In this document: piece after piece, positions 28,985-38,537 of the stretch
Layout of the letters: each line of letters opens with the position of its first letter
Position numbering within the stretch: the first letter of the stretch is position 1
From: Colwellia sp. PAMC 21821
GTDB lineage: Bacteria > Pseudomonadota > Gammaproteobacteria > Enterobacterales > Alteromonadaceae
DNA length: 64,000 bases
Reading direction: 5' to 3'
Assembly (NCBI RefSeq): GCF_002077175.1
Contig: NZ_CP014943.1
Location: 2,666,001-2,730,000 of the forward strand
The notes under the pieces: model-generated
Databases searched by the model: none
Told to the model about the DNA's origin: nothing
Seen by the model: the letters and a program-made list of their open reading frames with translations, nothing else
Program-made: the position numbers and the translations under genes

Positions 28985-29808
28985 ATGTGTCCAGCTAAAA
29001 CAATTGATGGTCAACAACGGGGATTTGTAATTCCCATCGGGGGGCAGAAGAGCGCGTTAAAGATCCTATTATTCTTCAACGTTTTGTTGAGCTATGTGGT
29101 GGGGAAGATGCATATATTGTTATTATTCCAACTGCTTCACAACTTGAAGAAACAGGGCCTAATTACGAAGATGTTTTTCATGAATTAGGCGTGCAAAAAG
29201 CAATTTCTTTGCCGATTAATGATCGTGAAGAAGCCAATAGTGATGAATACCTCGCTGAGTTGGATAAAGCTACAGGTATTTTTATTACCGGTGGCAATCA
29301 ATTACGCTTGTCTACTATTTTGGGTGGCACTCCTGTCGCGCAAAGCATTCGTAAACGAAATGCTGATGGAGTTCATGTTGCAGGTACGTCTGCGGGTGCA
29401 GCCATTATGCCTGAGCATATGATCGCTGGCGGTCGCACGGGTGCATTACCTAATGAAGAAGGGGTTACTTTTGCTCCGGGCATGGGTTTAATTAATAAAG
29501 TTATTATTGATCAGCATTTTAGTCAAAGAAATCGCTTAGGACGTTTGCTCTCAGCTATTTCTTACAATCCATTTGCTTCTGGCTTAGGTATTTGTGAAAA
29601 CACTGCTGCTTTTATTGACCCAGCAGGCGTTTTAGAAGTGGTTGGTCATGGTAGCATCACGGTAGTAGACCCTGCAGACTTATCGCATAGTTCAATGGCA
29701 GATGCGAGTAGAGGCGAAGCTATTACTTTAATCGGTCTTAAATTGCATGTACTTGGACCAGGCGCAACTTACTGTATCAACGAAAGAATAGCGACACCAG
29801 CAAGTTAA
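28985..29808 (+). pseudogene. cphB: Cyanophycinase, frameshifted
   Basis: Cyanophycinase is a serine exopeptidase that cleaves cyanophycin to beta-Asp-Arg. The reading frame starts at 28985 (good GAGG spacing) and gives GFVIPIGG. It then leaves the family frame at a run of six G (29039-29044). With seven G it would continue AEERVKDPIILQRFVELCGG and on through PTASQLEETG to the catalytic GTSAGA motif (Ser near residue 135), for a normal length of about 274 residues. The second half is open from 29191 to 29808. All other features look intact, so this is either a very recent mutation or a homopolymer sequencing error. If the shift is real, the cell lacks this cyanophycinase unless ribosomes slip at the run. 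Confidence 0.9.
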
Positions 29809-29818
29809 ATTTTATGAT

Positions 29819-29849
29819 AAAGCTCACCGAGAATTGGGTGGGCTTTATA
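29819..29849 (+). terminator. Weak terminator after cphB
   Basis: The stem AAAGCTCACC (29819-29828) pairs with GGTGGGCTTT (29837-29846), with one G-T pair. Only a short T-rich tail (TTTATAATTT) follows. Confidence 0.6.
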
Positions 29850-30027
29850 ATTTAATTACAACCACTTAAAGCAAATTTTAATTCCTCATTTCTCGCACAA
29901 TAAAATATTTCCTCAAGTAGTATGTTCCCTATTCAAACCGTGGTATCTTTTCTAGACCGCGTTTAGTGTATCGGAATAATAAATAATAAATAATAAAAAA
30001 TTCTCGTTAGAGTAATAAAAGGAAATC

Positions 30028-32850
30028 ATGATGAAAATGCTCTCTTCCAACGTTTATGTTGGCCCTAATGTTTACGCTCATTTTCCTGTGATTCGCCACA
30101 TCGTAGATATTGGTATTTTGGAAAATTACCCTTCAGTTAAATTGGGTACGGAATTTATTGACGGATTAATCACTAACCTGCCAAGTTTAGATCAGCACGG
30201 TTGCTCATATGGTGAGCCCGGTGGCTTTATTCGACGTTTAAAAGAAGACGAAGGAACCTGGATTGCCCATATATGGGAACACGTCACGCTCGAATTGCAA
30301 TGTGTAGCCGGGACAGAAGTTACTTTTGGTAAGACCCGTACCACCGGTACCACCGGTGAATACAATATGGTATTCCAGTATAAACAACGAGATGTAGGCC
30401 TTGAAGCCGCCATTTTAGCGCGAAAACTTCTTATTTCATTAATGCCTGAAAATATTAAAGCCCAGCTGCAAACGACGCTTGAAGACGATTTTGATTTTCA
30501 ACAAGAAATGGCTGATTTTATTCGCTTTGCACAACGCAAAGCTTTTGGGCCTAGTACACAATCACTGGTTGATGCCGCAGAAAAACGTGATATTCCTTGG
30601 TTACGATTAAACGAATACAGTTTAGTGCAATTTGGCCATGGTAAATATCAACAGCGCATTCAAGCGACTATTACCAGTGAAACTAAGCACATTGCGGTGG
30701 AGATTTCTTGCGATAAAGAGGATACCCATAACTTATTAAATGATCTTGGATTGCCTGTACCTCAGCAACGTATGGCGTACTCTGATGTACAAGCCGTGAG
30801 AATGGCAAAAAGTATTGGTTATCCAGTGGTGTTAAAACCGTTAAATGCCAATCATGGCCGTGGCGTTTCTATTGATTTAACGACCGAAGAACAAGTCATT
30901 ACTGCGTTTGCTTTTGCCCGTGAACATGGCACAAGCCGAGCCGTTTTAGTTGAGTCGTTTTTAACCGGATTAGACCACCGAATGTTAGTAGTTAATGGCG
31001 AACTTGTAGCTGTCGCTAAACGTGTTCCGGGTCATGTTATTGGTGACGGCGTTAATAATATTAGTCAATTAATTGATATTATTAATGAAGACCCACGCCG
31101 AGGTGTTGGCCATGAAAAAGTACTAACGCAATTAGAGTTAGATACTCAAGCGCTGCGCTTGCTTCAAGAAGCCGACTTTACAGAAGCTACGGTATTACCT
31201 AAAGGCGAAATATTCTACTTACGTTCAACTGCAAACTTATCAACCGGCGGTACGGCCATTGATATGACCGACGTAGTACATCCAGATAATAAAACGATGG
31301 CTGAACGCGCGGTGCAAGCCGTTGGTTTAGATGTTGGCGGGGTTGATTTTTTAACCGCTGATATCACACAATCCTACAAAGATATTGGTGGCGGTATTGT
31401 TGAAGTAAATGCTGCACCTGGTTTTAGAATGCACGTAGCTCCAAGTGAAGGCAAGCCAAGAGATGTTGCCGGTAAAGTGATCGATATGCTATTTCCACCT
31501 ACCTTACCGACGCGAATTCCTATTGCAGGTATTACGGGTACAAATGGTAAAACGACCACCTCTAGAATGTTATCGCATATTTTAAAAAATGCCGGACATG
31601 TGGTGGGTATGACCTCAACCGATGGCGTGTATGTTGATGGTCAGTTATCCGTGAAAGGGGATATGACAGGCCCAGTTTCATCACAAATTGTTTTACGTGA
31701 TCCTGCGGTTGATATTGCGGTACTTGAAACTGCGCGTGGCGGTATTGCTCGTTCAGGTTTAGGCTATTTAGAAAGTGATGTTGCCGCTTGTATTAACGTC
31801 CAAGAAGATCATTTAGGGCTTAGAGGTATAGATACCCTAGAGCAACTCGCTGAAGTTAAACGTATTGTTGTTGAAGTGGCTAAAGACAGCGTCGTGCTTA
31901 ATGCTGACGACCCACACTGTTTAAAAATGGCTGACCATACTAAAGCTAAACATATTTGTTATGTCACCATGAACACCGGCCATAGTTTAGTACGCGAGCA
32001 TATTCGCGCGGGTGGTCGAGCCGTGGTATTAGAAAAAGGTATCAACGGTGACATGATCACCATTTTTGATAACGGCACTCACATTCCACTACTTTGGACG
32101 CATTTAATTCCAGCAACCTTGGAAGGTAAAGCGCTTCATAATGTGCAAAACGCTATGTTTGCAGCCGGCTTAGCTTATTGTTTAGGTAAGCCACTAGAGT
32201 CTATACAGCAAGGGTTGAGAACTTTTACCACCACTTTTTATCAAGCACCAGGCAGAATGAACGTGTTTGACGAACATAATTTTAGAGTGATACTTGATTA
32301 TGCCCACAACGCAGATGGTGTGCGTTGTATGAGCGAATTAGCCAGCAAGTTAGAAGTTAAAGGTAAACGTATTACCGTGTTAGCAGGCCCTGGCGACCGT
32401 CGTGATGAAGACATTGTTAATATTGCGAAAGCTGCCGCCGGACATTTTGATATTTACATTTGTAAGGCTGATGATAATCGTCGAGGTCGTGCGGTAAATG
32501 AAGTTCCTGAAATGTTAGCTGCGGCGTTAAAAGGTGAAGGTATTAAAGCGTCACAAATACATTGTATTTCAGATGAAGTAGAGGCGATCAATAAAGGTCT
32601 TGAACTAGCCAATACGGATGACTTATTAATGGTTTTTGGTGATGCTATAACACGTTGTTGGAAGCAAATTATCAACTTTAATGGTGTTGGTGAGTCGGAT
32701 CGTGAGGCAGAACAATCGCCACGTCAAACCGTTGTCTCTATGCTAGAAACTACAGAGCCAGACACTTTTGTGTTGGAAACAGGCATGAGAATTGTTACCG
32801 ATGAACGTGGTGTGCGTTTGGTTTCTGAGCATGATGAAGACAGTGACTAA
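30028..32850 (+). CDS. cphA: Cyanophycin synthetase
   Basis: A 940-residue ATP-dependent polymerase that builds multi-L-arginyl-poly-L-aspartate, a nitrogen and carbon reserve granule in the cytoplasm. The N-terminal domain has YGEPGGFIRRLKEDEGTW. An ATP-grasp domain (about 225-480; VVLKPLNANHGRGVSID) adds Asp. A Mur-ligase-like domain (from about 490; P-loop GTNGKTTTS near 503, ETARGGIARSGLG, ILDYAHNADGVR) adds Arg. Length and domain order match the family. Two in-frame ATGs (30028, 30031) share one AAAAGGA site and the choice between them is open. It lies about 220 bp after cphB, beyond a weak hairpin. Confidence 0.96.
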   Translation: MMKMLSSNVYVGPNVYAHFPVIRHIVDIGILENYPSVKLGTEFIDGLITNLPSLDQHGCSYGEPGGFIRRLKEDEGTWIAHIWEHVTLELQCVAGTEVTFGKTRTTGTTGEYNMVFQYKQRDVGLEAAILARKLLISLMPENIKAQLQTTLEDDFDFQQEMADFIRFAQRKAFGPSTQSLVDAAEKRDIPWLRLNEYSLVQFGHGKYQQRIQATITSETKHIAVEISCDKEDTHNLLNDLGLPVPQQRMAYSDVQAVRMAKSIGYPVVLKPLNANHGRGVSIDLTTEEQVITAFAFAREHGTSRAVLVESFLTGLDHRMLVVNGELVAVAKRVPGHVIGDGVNNISQLIDIINEDPRRGVGHEKVLTQLELDTQALRLLQEADFTEATVLPKGEIFYLRSTANLSTGGTAIDMTDVVHPDNKTMAERAVQAVGLDVGGVDFLTADITQSYKDIGGGIVEVNAAPGFRMHVAPSEGKPRDVAGKVIDMLFPPTLPTRIPIAGITGTNGKTTTSRMLSHILKNAGHVVGMTSTDGVYVDGQLSVKGDMTGPVSSQIVLRDPAVDIAVLETARGGIARSGLGYLESDVAACINVQEDHLGLRGIDTLEQLAEVKRIVVEVAKDSVVLNADDPHCLKMADHTKAKHICYVTMNTGHSLVREHIRAGGRAVVLEKGINGDMITIFDNGTHIPLLWTHLIPATLEGKALHNVQNAMFAAGLAYCLGKPLESIQQGLRTFTTTFYQAPGRMNVFDEHNFRVILDYAHNADGVRCMSELASKLEVKGKRITVLAGPGDRRDEDIVNIAKAAAGHFDIYICKADDNRRGRAVNEVPEMLAAALKGEGIKASQIHCISDEVEAINKGLELANTDDLLMVFGDAITRCWKQIINFNGVGESDREAEQSPRQTVVSMLETTEPDTFVLETGMRIVTDERGVRLVSEHDEDSD

Positions 32851-32875
32851 ACTCAACTGAAAAGGGTTAACACTT

Positions 32876-33052
32876 TTGGACTTTCAAGCAAACTCTGATC
32901 AAGTTGCTGCTTTTTATGGCGCTATGTTTAATTTGGTTACTTTTAACAAGGCCAATGCTTTAAATATAGTATTCAATTACAAGCAACAGCTTGGGTATTT
33001 TTCGCTTAAAGGTCCTCAAACTCATATCTTAAAGTTGTTTGGGTATATATGA
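32876..33052 (+). CDS. Small ORF coupled to the cphA paralogue
   Basis: A 58-residue frame from a TTG start (32876) preceded by AAAGGG at about 9 bp. Its TGA stop overlaps the ATG of the next gene (ATGA at 33049-33052), a typical translational-coupling arrangement. The peptide (FQANSDQVAAFYGAMFNLV, later NYKQQLGYFSLKGPQTH) looks protein-like in composition. I recognise no family. It could be a genuine small protein of the cyanophycin operon, a leader that couples translation, or a remnant of an N-terminal extension of the downstream Mur-ligase protein. Otherwise the 198-bp gap between cphA and its paralogue would be empty. Confidence 0.45.
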   Translation: MDFQANSDQVAAFYGAMFNLVTFNKANALNIVFNYKQQLGYFSLKGPQTHILKLFGYI

Positions 33053-34782
33053 ATAGAGAAAATATAACACTGAGCTTAGATGATAATCGTCGGCTGACCG
33101 GTAAAAATTTACTATCAGATCAGCCTGGCGCCATTATTGATGCCTTTGTCTCGGGTATTGATAAACTTATTGTGGTAAATATCTGGTCGATTTATGCTAA
33201 TCGGTTACTCAAAGCGGTAAATTGGCCAAACGAAAAACTATACTCTCGTATCTTCGAAGACGGCATTACTATTGCCATAAGTGCTCCTTTGGATGCACTT
33301 TATGCTGCCTGTGATTTAAATGAATTGGCGTGGCAACTTACTTGTGAAGAGTTAACAAACACAGCGAATAAAGAAGAAATATCGGCAGCAATAACACGTT
33401 TGAAAACGACCATAGCAGAAGAAGTTAACCCTAAGTTACTCGAGTTAATTGAGCAGTCAAAAGCTAATAATATTGTTTACTTGGTTGACGATGATGAGTT
33501 TTCATTGGGCTACGGCACAACAGCACAATGTTGGCCAATATCAGCACTGCCTGAGCCATCAAGCCTAAACTGGTCGCAATATAAATCGATACCACTTGCT
33601 TATGTTACCGGCACCAATGGTAAATCGACTAGCGTGCGAATTATGTCGCAAATTATAGAGCAATCGGGAAAGTGTTGCGGTGTTACCTCAACCGATTTTA
33701 TTCGTGTGGGTAACAATATCATTGATCACGGCGATTATTCAGGTCCTGGCGGGGCAAGAATGCTATTGCGCCATCCCGATACTGAAACGGCCATTTTAGA
33801 AGTTGCTCGCGGCGGTATTTTACGTCGTGGATTACCGATAGATAATGTTGATGCCGCTTTAATTACCAATATTGCTGAAGACCATTTAGGTCAATATGGC
33901 ATTAATACCGTTGCCGCATTAGCCAAAGCGAAAGCCGTTGTAGCCAAAGGCTTGATGAATAATGGACAAAGCAGCGGCACATTAGTGCTTAATGCCGATG
34001 ATGAATATTTAGTAGCGTTGGCGCCAGAACTCCCGGTGAATAAGTGCTGGTTTTCTTTGCATGAAAACAATACAACACTGCAGCAGCATAAACAAAAGGG
34101 TGGTGCTGTTTGTTTTGTACGTGATCAACAATTGATTTATGCCAATCACGATGAAGAGTCAATTATTATTGCTGTAAATGACATTCCAATGACATTAAAT
34201 GGCGCCGCATTGCACAATATTCAAAATGCACTCGGAGCGATTGGCTTAGCTAAGTGCTTTAATATTGAAAATAAAGCGATTAAAGCCGCGTTATCTATTT
34301 TTGCTAGTAACAGTGAAGACAACCCTGGTAGAGGAAATCAGTTTAAGATTCATCAGGCGCAAGTGATCATGGACTTCGCCCACAACGTGCATAGTATGGA
34401 AGCCATGGCTGTTACCACGGCGAATATAAAAGCACAGCGTAAATTTTTAATGTTAAGTCATGCCGGTGATAGAACTGACACTGAAATCATCAATATGACG
34501 AAAACAGCGCTAAAAATGCAGCCTGACTTCATTATTGCTGCTGAAGTAGCGCCTTACTTACGCGGTAGAGAACTCGGCGAAGTACCTCAGCTAATTGTTG
34601 ATACGGCGCTCGCCCATGGTATGAAAAAGTGTAACATTTTCACTTTTGATAGTCCGTTTTTAGGCACTAAATATGTTGTAGAACAGTTAGCTAAAGATGA
34701 CTTAGCTTTACTTATGGTATTGTCTGAGCGCGACAAGATAACTGAACTGTTACTTGATAAATCTTCTAATACCTCTGTTTAA
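33049..34782 (+). CDS. Mur-ligase-family CphA paralogue (cphA'/CphA2-like)
   Basis: A 577-residue protein related to the C-terminal half of cyanophycin synthetase. The Mur-ligase ATPase P-loop GTNGKSTSVRIM is near residue 188, followed by VTSTDFIRVG, ILEVARGGILRRGLP, NIAEDHLGQYG and VIMDFAHNVHSM, the same landmarks as in CphA. The N-terminal 170 residues have no recognisable ATP-grasp motifs, so it probably cannot add Asp itself. Cyanobacterial CphA2 polymerises beta-Asp-Arg dipeptides with a single active Mur domain. That role, or assistance to CphA, is a reasonable inference here. The start overlaps the stop of the small upstream ORF. Confidence 0.85.
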   Translation: MNRENITLSLDDNRRLTGKNLLSDQPGAIIDAFVSGIDKLIVVNIWSIYANRLLKAVNWPNEKLYSRIFEDGITIAISAPLDALYAACDLNELAWQLTCEELTNTANKEEISAAITRLKTTIAEEVNPKLLELIEQSKANNIVYLVDDDEFSLGYGTTAQCWPISALPEPSSLNWSQYKSIPLAYVTGTNGKSTSVRIMSQIIEQSGKCCGVTSTDFIRVGNNIIDHGDYSGPGGARMLLRHPDTETAILEVARGGILRRGLPIDNVDAALITNIAEDHLGQYGINTVAALAKAKAVVAKGLMNNGQSSGTLVLNADDEYLVALAPELPVNKCWFSLHENNTTLQQHKQKGGAVCFVRDQQLIYANHDEESIIIAVNDIPMTLNGAALHNIQNALGAIGLAKCFNIENKAIKAALSIFASNSEDNPGRGNQFKIHQAQVIMDFAHNVHSMEAMAVTTANIKAQRKFLMLSHAGDRTDTEIINMTKTALKMQPDFIIAAEVAPYLRGRELGEVPQLIVDTALAHGMKKCNIFTFDSPFLGTKYVVEQLAKDDLALLMVLSERDKITELLLDKSSNTSV

Positions 34783-35307
34783 TTCACCTCAAAAAATGAA
34801 ATAATTGTAAGCTTGCTAATTTATCAGCAAGCTTAAACTTCCTCCTTAAATCAAATAGTTCATTCCTTCATTAATACCAATAAATTCCACTGATTTTATT
34901 CATTAGCAGCAATAAATTTTAATCTTTTATTAAAGGATTATTAACGTAGTTAGTTTGATTGGTAATATTTTTTGGTAATGGCGCTTAGTGGTTTTACTTT
35001 GTGCTGTCCTAAATAACTTTTTGTTATTTTTTCCTTGTTTTTTATGGGGTTTTATAGATTTAAAGTAGGGAAGGTAATTGATTGAATAGATGTTATTAAT
35101 GATTTTTAAGTGTGTTTCATATGATTTGTTATTAATTGGTAATAGGCTTTTGGTTGTCTTTACTGCTTTTTTATTTTATTTGGTAATAATGGTTAATTGA
35201 CATTGTAGTGTCAATTGGTTAGATTTGAATCAGATTGTGGTAAATGAATTTTACGTTTTAAACAATACAACTAAAAAACATAATAAGTGGAACTTGGGGA
35301 GAGTGAC
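34783..35307. other. AT-rich regulatory region before the second TonB receptor
   Basis: It contains a 10-bp hairpin TAAGCTTGCT/AGCAAGCTTA (34808-34817 / 34826-34835) that probably ends the cyanophycin transcript, although it lacks a T-run. Four TTGGTAAT(A) motifs begin at 34959, 34972, 35136 and 35180. An operator-like inverted repeat near 35200 is listed separately. No gene is apparent. Confidence 0.55.
35195..35224 (+). promoter_or_regulatory. Operator-like inverted repeat overlapping a promoter
   Basis: The 8-bp arms AATTGACA (35195-35202) and TGTCAATT (35209-35216) have a 6-bp spacer. TTGACA (35197-35202) can serve as a -35 box, with TTAGAT (35219-35224) as a weak -10 box about 16 bp later. 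A repressor bound here would cover the promoter of the receptor gene that starts at 35308. Confidence 0.5.
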
Positions 35308-38300
35308 GTGAAATTGAATAAAATTAGTAACGTTCTAAGAGTAAATAGGTTTAATACTAAAGGTACGTCGGCGTTGTTAAGCTCTGCATTTGTTACCTTG
35401 TTAGCTGCACCTGTATATGCACAAGAACAATCAAGCACAAATGAAGCCGCTAAAGAAAGCAACATAGAGGTTATTGAAGTTAGTGGCATGCGCGGCACTA
35501 TGACTCGCTCACTTAACGAGAAAAAAAATACCGCCGCTATTGTTGATGCAATTGCTGCTGCAGACTTTGGTGACTTACCGGGTTTATCTCTAGCCGATAT
35601 TATTGAAAACATTTCAGGTGCTTCAAGCCATCGCTTAAAAGGTAGCCAAAACGAAGTCTCTATTCGTGGTTTAGGCTCTTATTGGGGCTATGCAACGTTT
35701 AACGGTCGTACTATTACCAATGCTGGTACAGGGCGTGCAGTAAACTTTAAAAAATTCCCATCTGACTTAGTTGATAAAGTTGTTATTTATAAGTCTCAAC
35801 AAGCCGATTTAGTTGAAGGTGGTACGTCAGGCACTATTGAAGTTGCTGCATTACGTGCTATCGATTACGGAAAAAATGAAACGACTGTTGAAGCAACAGG
35901 AATTTATAATTCATATTACGGCAATGTAGATGGCGAAAATGTGAACCCTTGGGGTAACAAGTTTGTGCTTTCCACGGTGAGAAGTTGGGAAACAGAAGAC
36001 TTTGGTAACATGGGTTTCACCTTAGGTGTTGTTTCGTCTGATGACTCAAATCCTGAAGAAAACTACGGTGGTAGTTCTCAAATGCAAGCCTGTGCACTTA
36101 AAGATTCTTCTGGTAATACAATTGTGCCAGATGAAAATGAGTGTGATGATGGCAACCAAGCGGTTTCTAGTGGTCGCCAAGGTCGATCGCCTGAATTAGG
36201 TAAAGATACAAATCTTGCTGATTTTGATCAAAGTTCAATTTTCTATGTACCAAATGATGCCTACTGGCGCACAGGTGAAGATGAAGATTCACGCACCAGC
36301 GTTGTTGCAACATTCCAATGGCAGCCTAACGACCAATGGGATATCAATTTAGATTACCAAAACTCTCGTTTAGAATATACCGAAGAACGTATGGAATTTG
36401 GTATTGATAACCGTCGCAGAAAGCTAGCAGACCATATTATTGCTGATGATCACACTTTGCTTTATGCAACTGGTGAAGCAAAGCCACAACTATTGGGTGA
36501 AAGCAGAAACCAAGTTGACGATTATGATGGTGGTGGTATTAATTTTGAATACTACCCAACAGATAATTTAAAGCTAGCTGCAGATTTTTCATATTCAAAA
36601 TCATATCGCTATAGAGTTCGTCACCGTTCAAAATTCAAATCAGAAGACCGATATCAATACGAGTTTGACGCTCGTGACACCAATGTTCCTACCCTTACTT
36701 GGTTAGATAACGACCGTAATGGTCTTGGTGATGAGGGTTATAATGCATCAGAAGTGTTTGACCCAACGAGTGTACAATCATTTATTCGCTCAGACGGTGG
36801 TGCTTATGCAGAATATCGTCGTGCGAATGATGAACGCGAAGATAAAATTCTAGCGTTTAAATTTGATGGTGAATACACTTTAGATCATGATATTTTTGCT
36901 AGTGTTAAAGCCGGTGTTCGTTTTTCAAAAGAAAACTTAATTGATGAACAAACGAATGATGTTTCTTTACGATTAAGCGATGGCAGTCAAAAAACAGGTT
37001 CAACAGATACAGAAGATGATAACTGGGACGAAAATAACGTTGCAAGCCATAAAGCATTAACTGACGGTATTGTTGCTAACTGTTTTAATAATCACCAAAA
37101 CGATAACTTATTTGACGAAGAAGGCGGCGGCGCTGGCGATTTCGTCACGTACGATGCTAAATGTTTTATTGGTCAAATGTTAGGTCAAATTCCAGGAAAT
37201 AACGGCGATACCAGTTTTTATGATATTGGCGAACGAAATGACAAACGCGATGGTGCTGACCGTATCGTAGAAGAAAAAATCAGCGCTATTTATGCCATGG
37301 CTGATATCGATACACAATGGGGCGATTACCCTGTAACCGGTAACGTTGGTGTGCGTGTGGTTAAAACTGAAACACACTCTGACGGCTATGGTGACAAAGT
37401 TTTTATTACCACGGCTGAAGACGGCACCTTTAAAACTGAAATTAATACTTCAGGTGAAATTGAAGATGTAACATTAGACTCAAGTTACACAGAAGTATTA
37501 CCCAGCTTAAACTTAACTTTTCAATTAAATGACGAGTGGTATTTGAAAACCGCACTTTATAGAGCTATGTCACGTTTTCAAATGAATGCTATGTCGGCAG
37601 GGGTAAGTTACGATATTTGTACTTCGTCGAGTGAAGATGAAAGTTGTAATAATAATTACTCTGAATCAATCTCAAGTGGTTCAGCAAATGGTAATCACAT
37701 GAAGCCGTACCTGTCTAATAACGTTGAGGTCTCACTTGAGTATTACCCAAGTAATGATGCAGCAGTTACCTTAGCACTTTATAATAAAAGCTTTACGGGT
37801 GGTTATGAAACGGTACAAGAAAATCGAGATATTACGATATCACTTGATGGTGTAGATACAATATATCCGAATGTAACGCATTCAACAGTACAAACATCAG
37901 ACGATTCTTCAACCATTCGTGGTATTGAGTTAACGGCTCAAAAACACTTTACTGAATTACCTGGAATATGGAGTGGTTTAGGTGCGAAGATTGCGTATAA
38001 CTATGCCGAGTCAGATTTTGTAACACCAGAACCCGGTAGCCCAGGTTTAGTGGCTGATGCAAACTTATTTGGTTTTTCTAAAAACGTAGCGTCTGCTTCT
38101 GTTTACTGGGAAGGTGACCAACTTTCGATGCGTTTACTTTATAAGTATCGCTCAAAGTATTTTCAACCGAATAACTTACCATTCCCATCACGTTCACACC
38201 GTTATGTACAAGACAGTGATTACGTAGATTTTAACATCAAGTATAAAGTGACAAAAAAGGTATCAGTATCTTTGAAAGCACTTAACATATTAGATGAACC

Positions 38301-38391
38301 ACAAGTAATGACACGCGGTAACGATACAACAGTGTCTGATTACTCTCGCTCAGGCCCTAAGTTTTATTTAGGTGTTAAAGCTAAGTTTTAA
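35308..38391 (+). CDS. Large TonB-dependent receptor (TIGR01782-like)
   Basis: A 1027-residue outer-membrane transporter. The GTG at 35308 follows GGGGAGAG closely, so it is preferred over the GTG at 35287. The signal peptide is cleaved at about residue 38 (LAAPVYA/QEQ). A TonB box-like IEVIEVSGMRGTMTRSLNEK and plug follow, with IAAADFGDLPGLSLADIIENI and LVDKVVIYKSQQADLVEGGTSGTIEV. The barrel is long and acidic and ends in YLGVKAKF with terminal Phe. This plug type is typical of the Xanthomonas/Caulobacter-type receptors often used for oligosaccharides or peptides; the ligand is not evident. It follows the cyanophycin genes but has its own promoter, so a link is only a possibility. Confidence 0.93.
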   Translation: MKLNKISNVLRVNRFNTKGTSALLSSAFVTLLAAPVYAQEQSSTNEAAKESNIEVIEVSGMRGTMTRSLNEKKNTAAIVDAIAAADFGDLPGLSLADIIENISGASSHRLKGSQNEVSIRGLGSYWGYATFNGRTITNAGTGRAVNFKKFPSDLVDKVVIYKSQQADLVEGGTSGTIEVAALRAIDYGKNETTVEATGIYNSYYGNVDGENVNPWGNKFVLSTVRSWETEDFGNMGFTLGVVSSDDSNPEENYGGSSQMQACALKDSSGNTIVPDENECDDGNQAVSSGRQGRSPELGKDTNLADFDQSSIFYVPNDAYWRTGEDEDSRTSVVATFQWQPNDQWDINLDYQNSRLEYTEERMEFGIDNRRRKLADHIIADDHTLLYATGEAKPQLLGESRNQVDDYDGGGINFEYYPTDNLKLAADFSYSKSYRYRVRHRSKFKSEDRYQYEFDARDTNVPTLTWLDNDRNGLGDEGYNASEVFDPTSVQSFIRSDGGAYAEYRRANDEREDKILAFKFDGEYTLDHDIFASVKAGVRFSKENLIDEQTNDVSLRLSDGSQKTGSTDTEDDNWDENNVASHKALTDGIVANCFNNHQNDNLFDEEGGGAGDFVTYDAKCFIGQMLGQIPGNNGDTSFYDIGERNDKRDGADRIVEEKISAIYAMADIDTQWGDYPVTGNVGVRVVKTETHSDGYGDKVFITTAEDGTFKTEINTSGEIEDVTLDSSYTEVLPSLNLTFQLNDEWYLKTALYRAMSRFQMNAMSAGVSYDICTSSSEDESCNNNYSESISSGSANGNHMKPYLSNNVEVSLEYYPSNDAAVTLALYNKSFTGGYETVQENRDITISLDGVDTIYPNVTHSTVQTSDDSSTIRGIELTAQKHFTELPGIWSGLGAKIAYNYAESDFVTPEPGSPGLVADANLFGFSKNVASASVYWEGDQLSMRLLYKYRSKYFQPNNLPFPSRSHRYVQDSDYVDFNIKYKVTKKVSVSLKALNILDEPQVMTRGNDTTVSDYSRSGPKFYLGVKAKF

Positions 38392-38410
38392 TTTATAGTG
38401 AGTCATAATT

Positions 38411-38443
38411 AGGCCCTGTCTACGAATGTAGACAGGGCCTTTT
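38411..38443 (+). terminator. Terminator of the large TonB receptor
   Basis: A 13-bp perfect stem, AGGCCCTGTCTAC (38411-38423) with GTAGACAGGGCCT (38428-38440), has a GAAT loop and is followed by TTT. Confidence 0.93.
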
Positions 38444-38537
38444 AATTTTTAAATTAACTTGAAGCAACATTTAATTGAATCAAGGGTAAAGTTATTAAAT
38501 AGAACCTGCTAATGACAGACGTTGACCTTAAAGCTCG

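Noticed and set aside
34861..34920. TTAATACCAATAAATTCCACTG resembling one end of the MITE-like repeat (quoted motif core: ATACCAATAAATTCC)
   Set aside because: Only one short end can be matched and no partner inverted end or hairpin follows, so it was not called as a copy.
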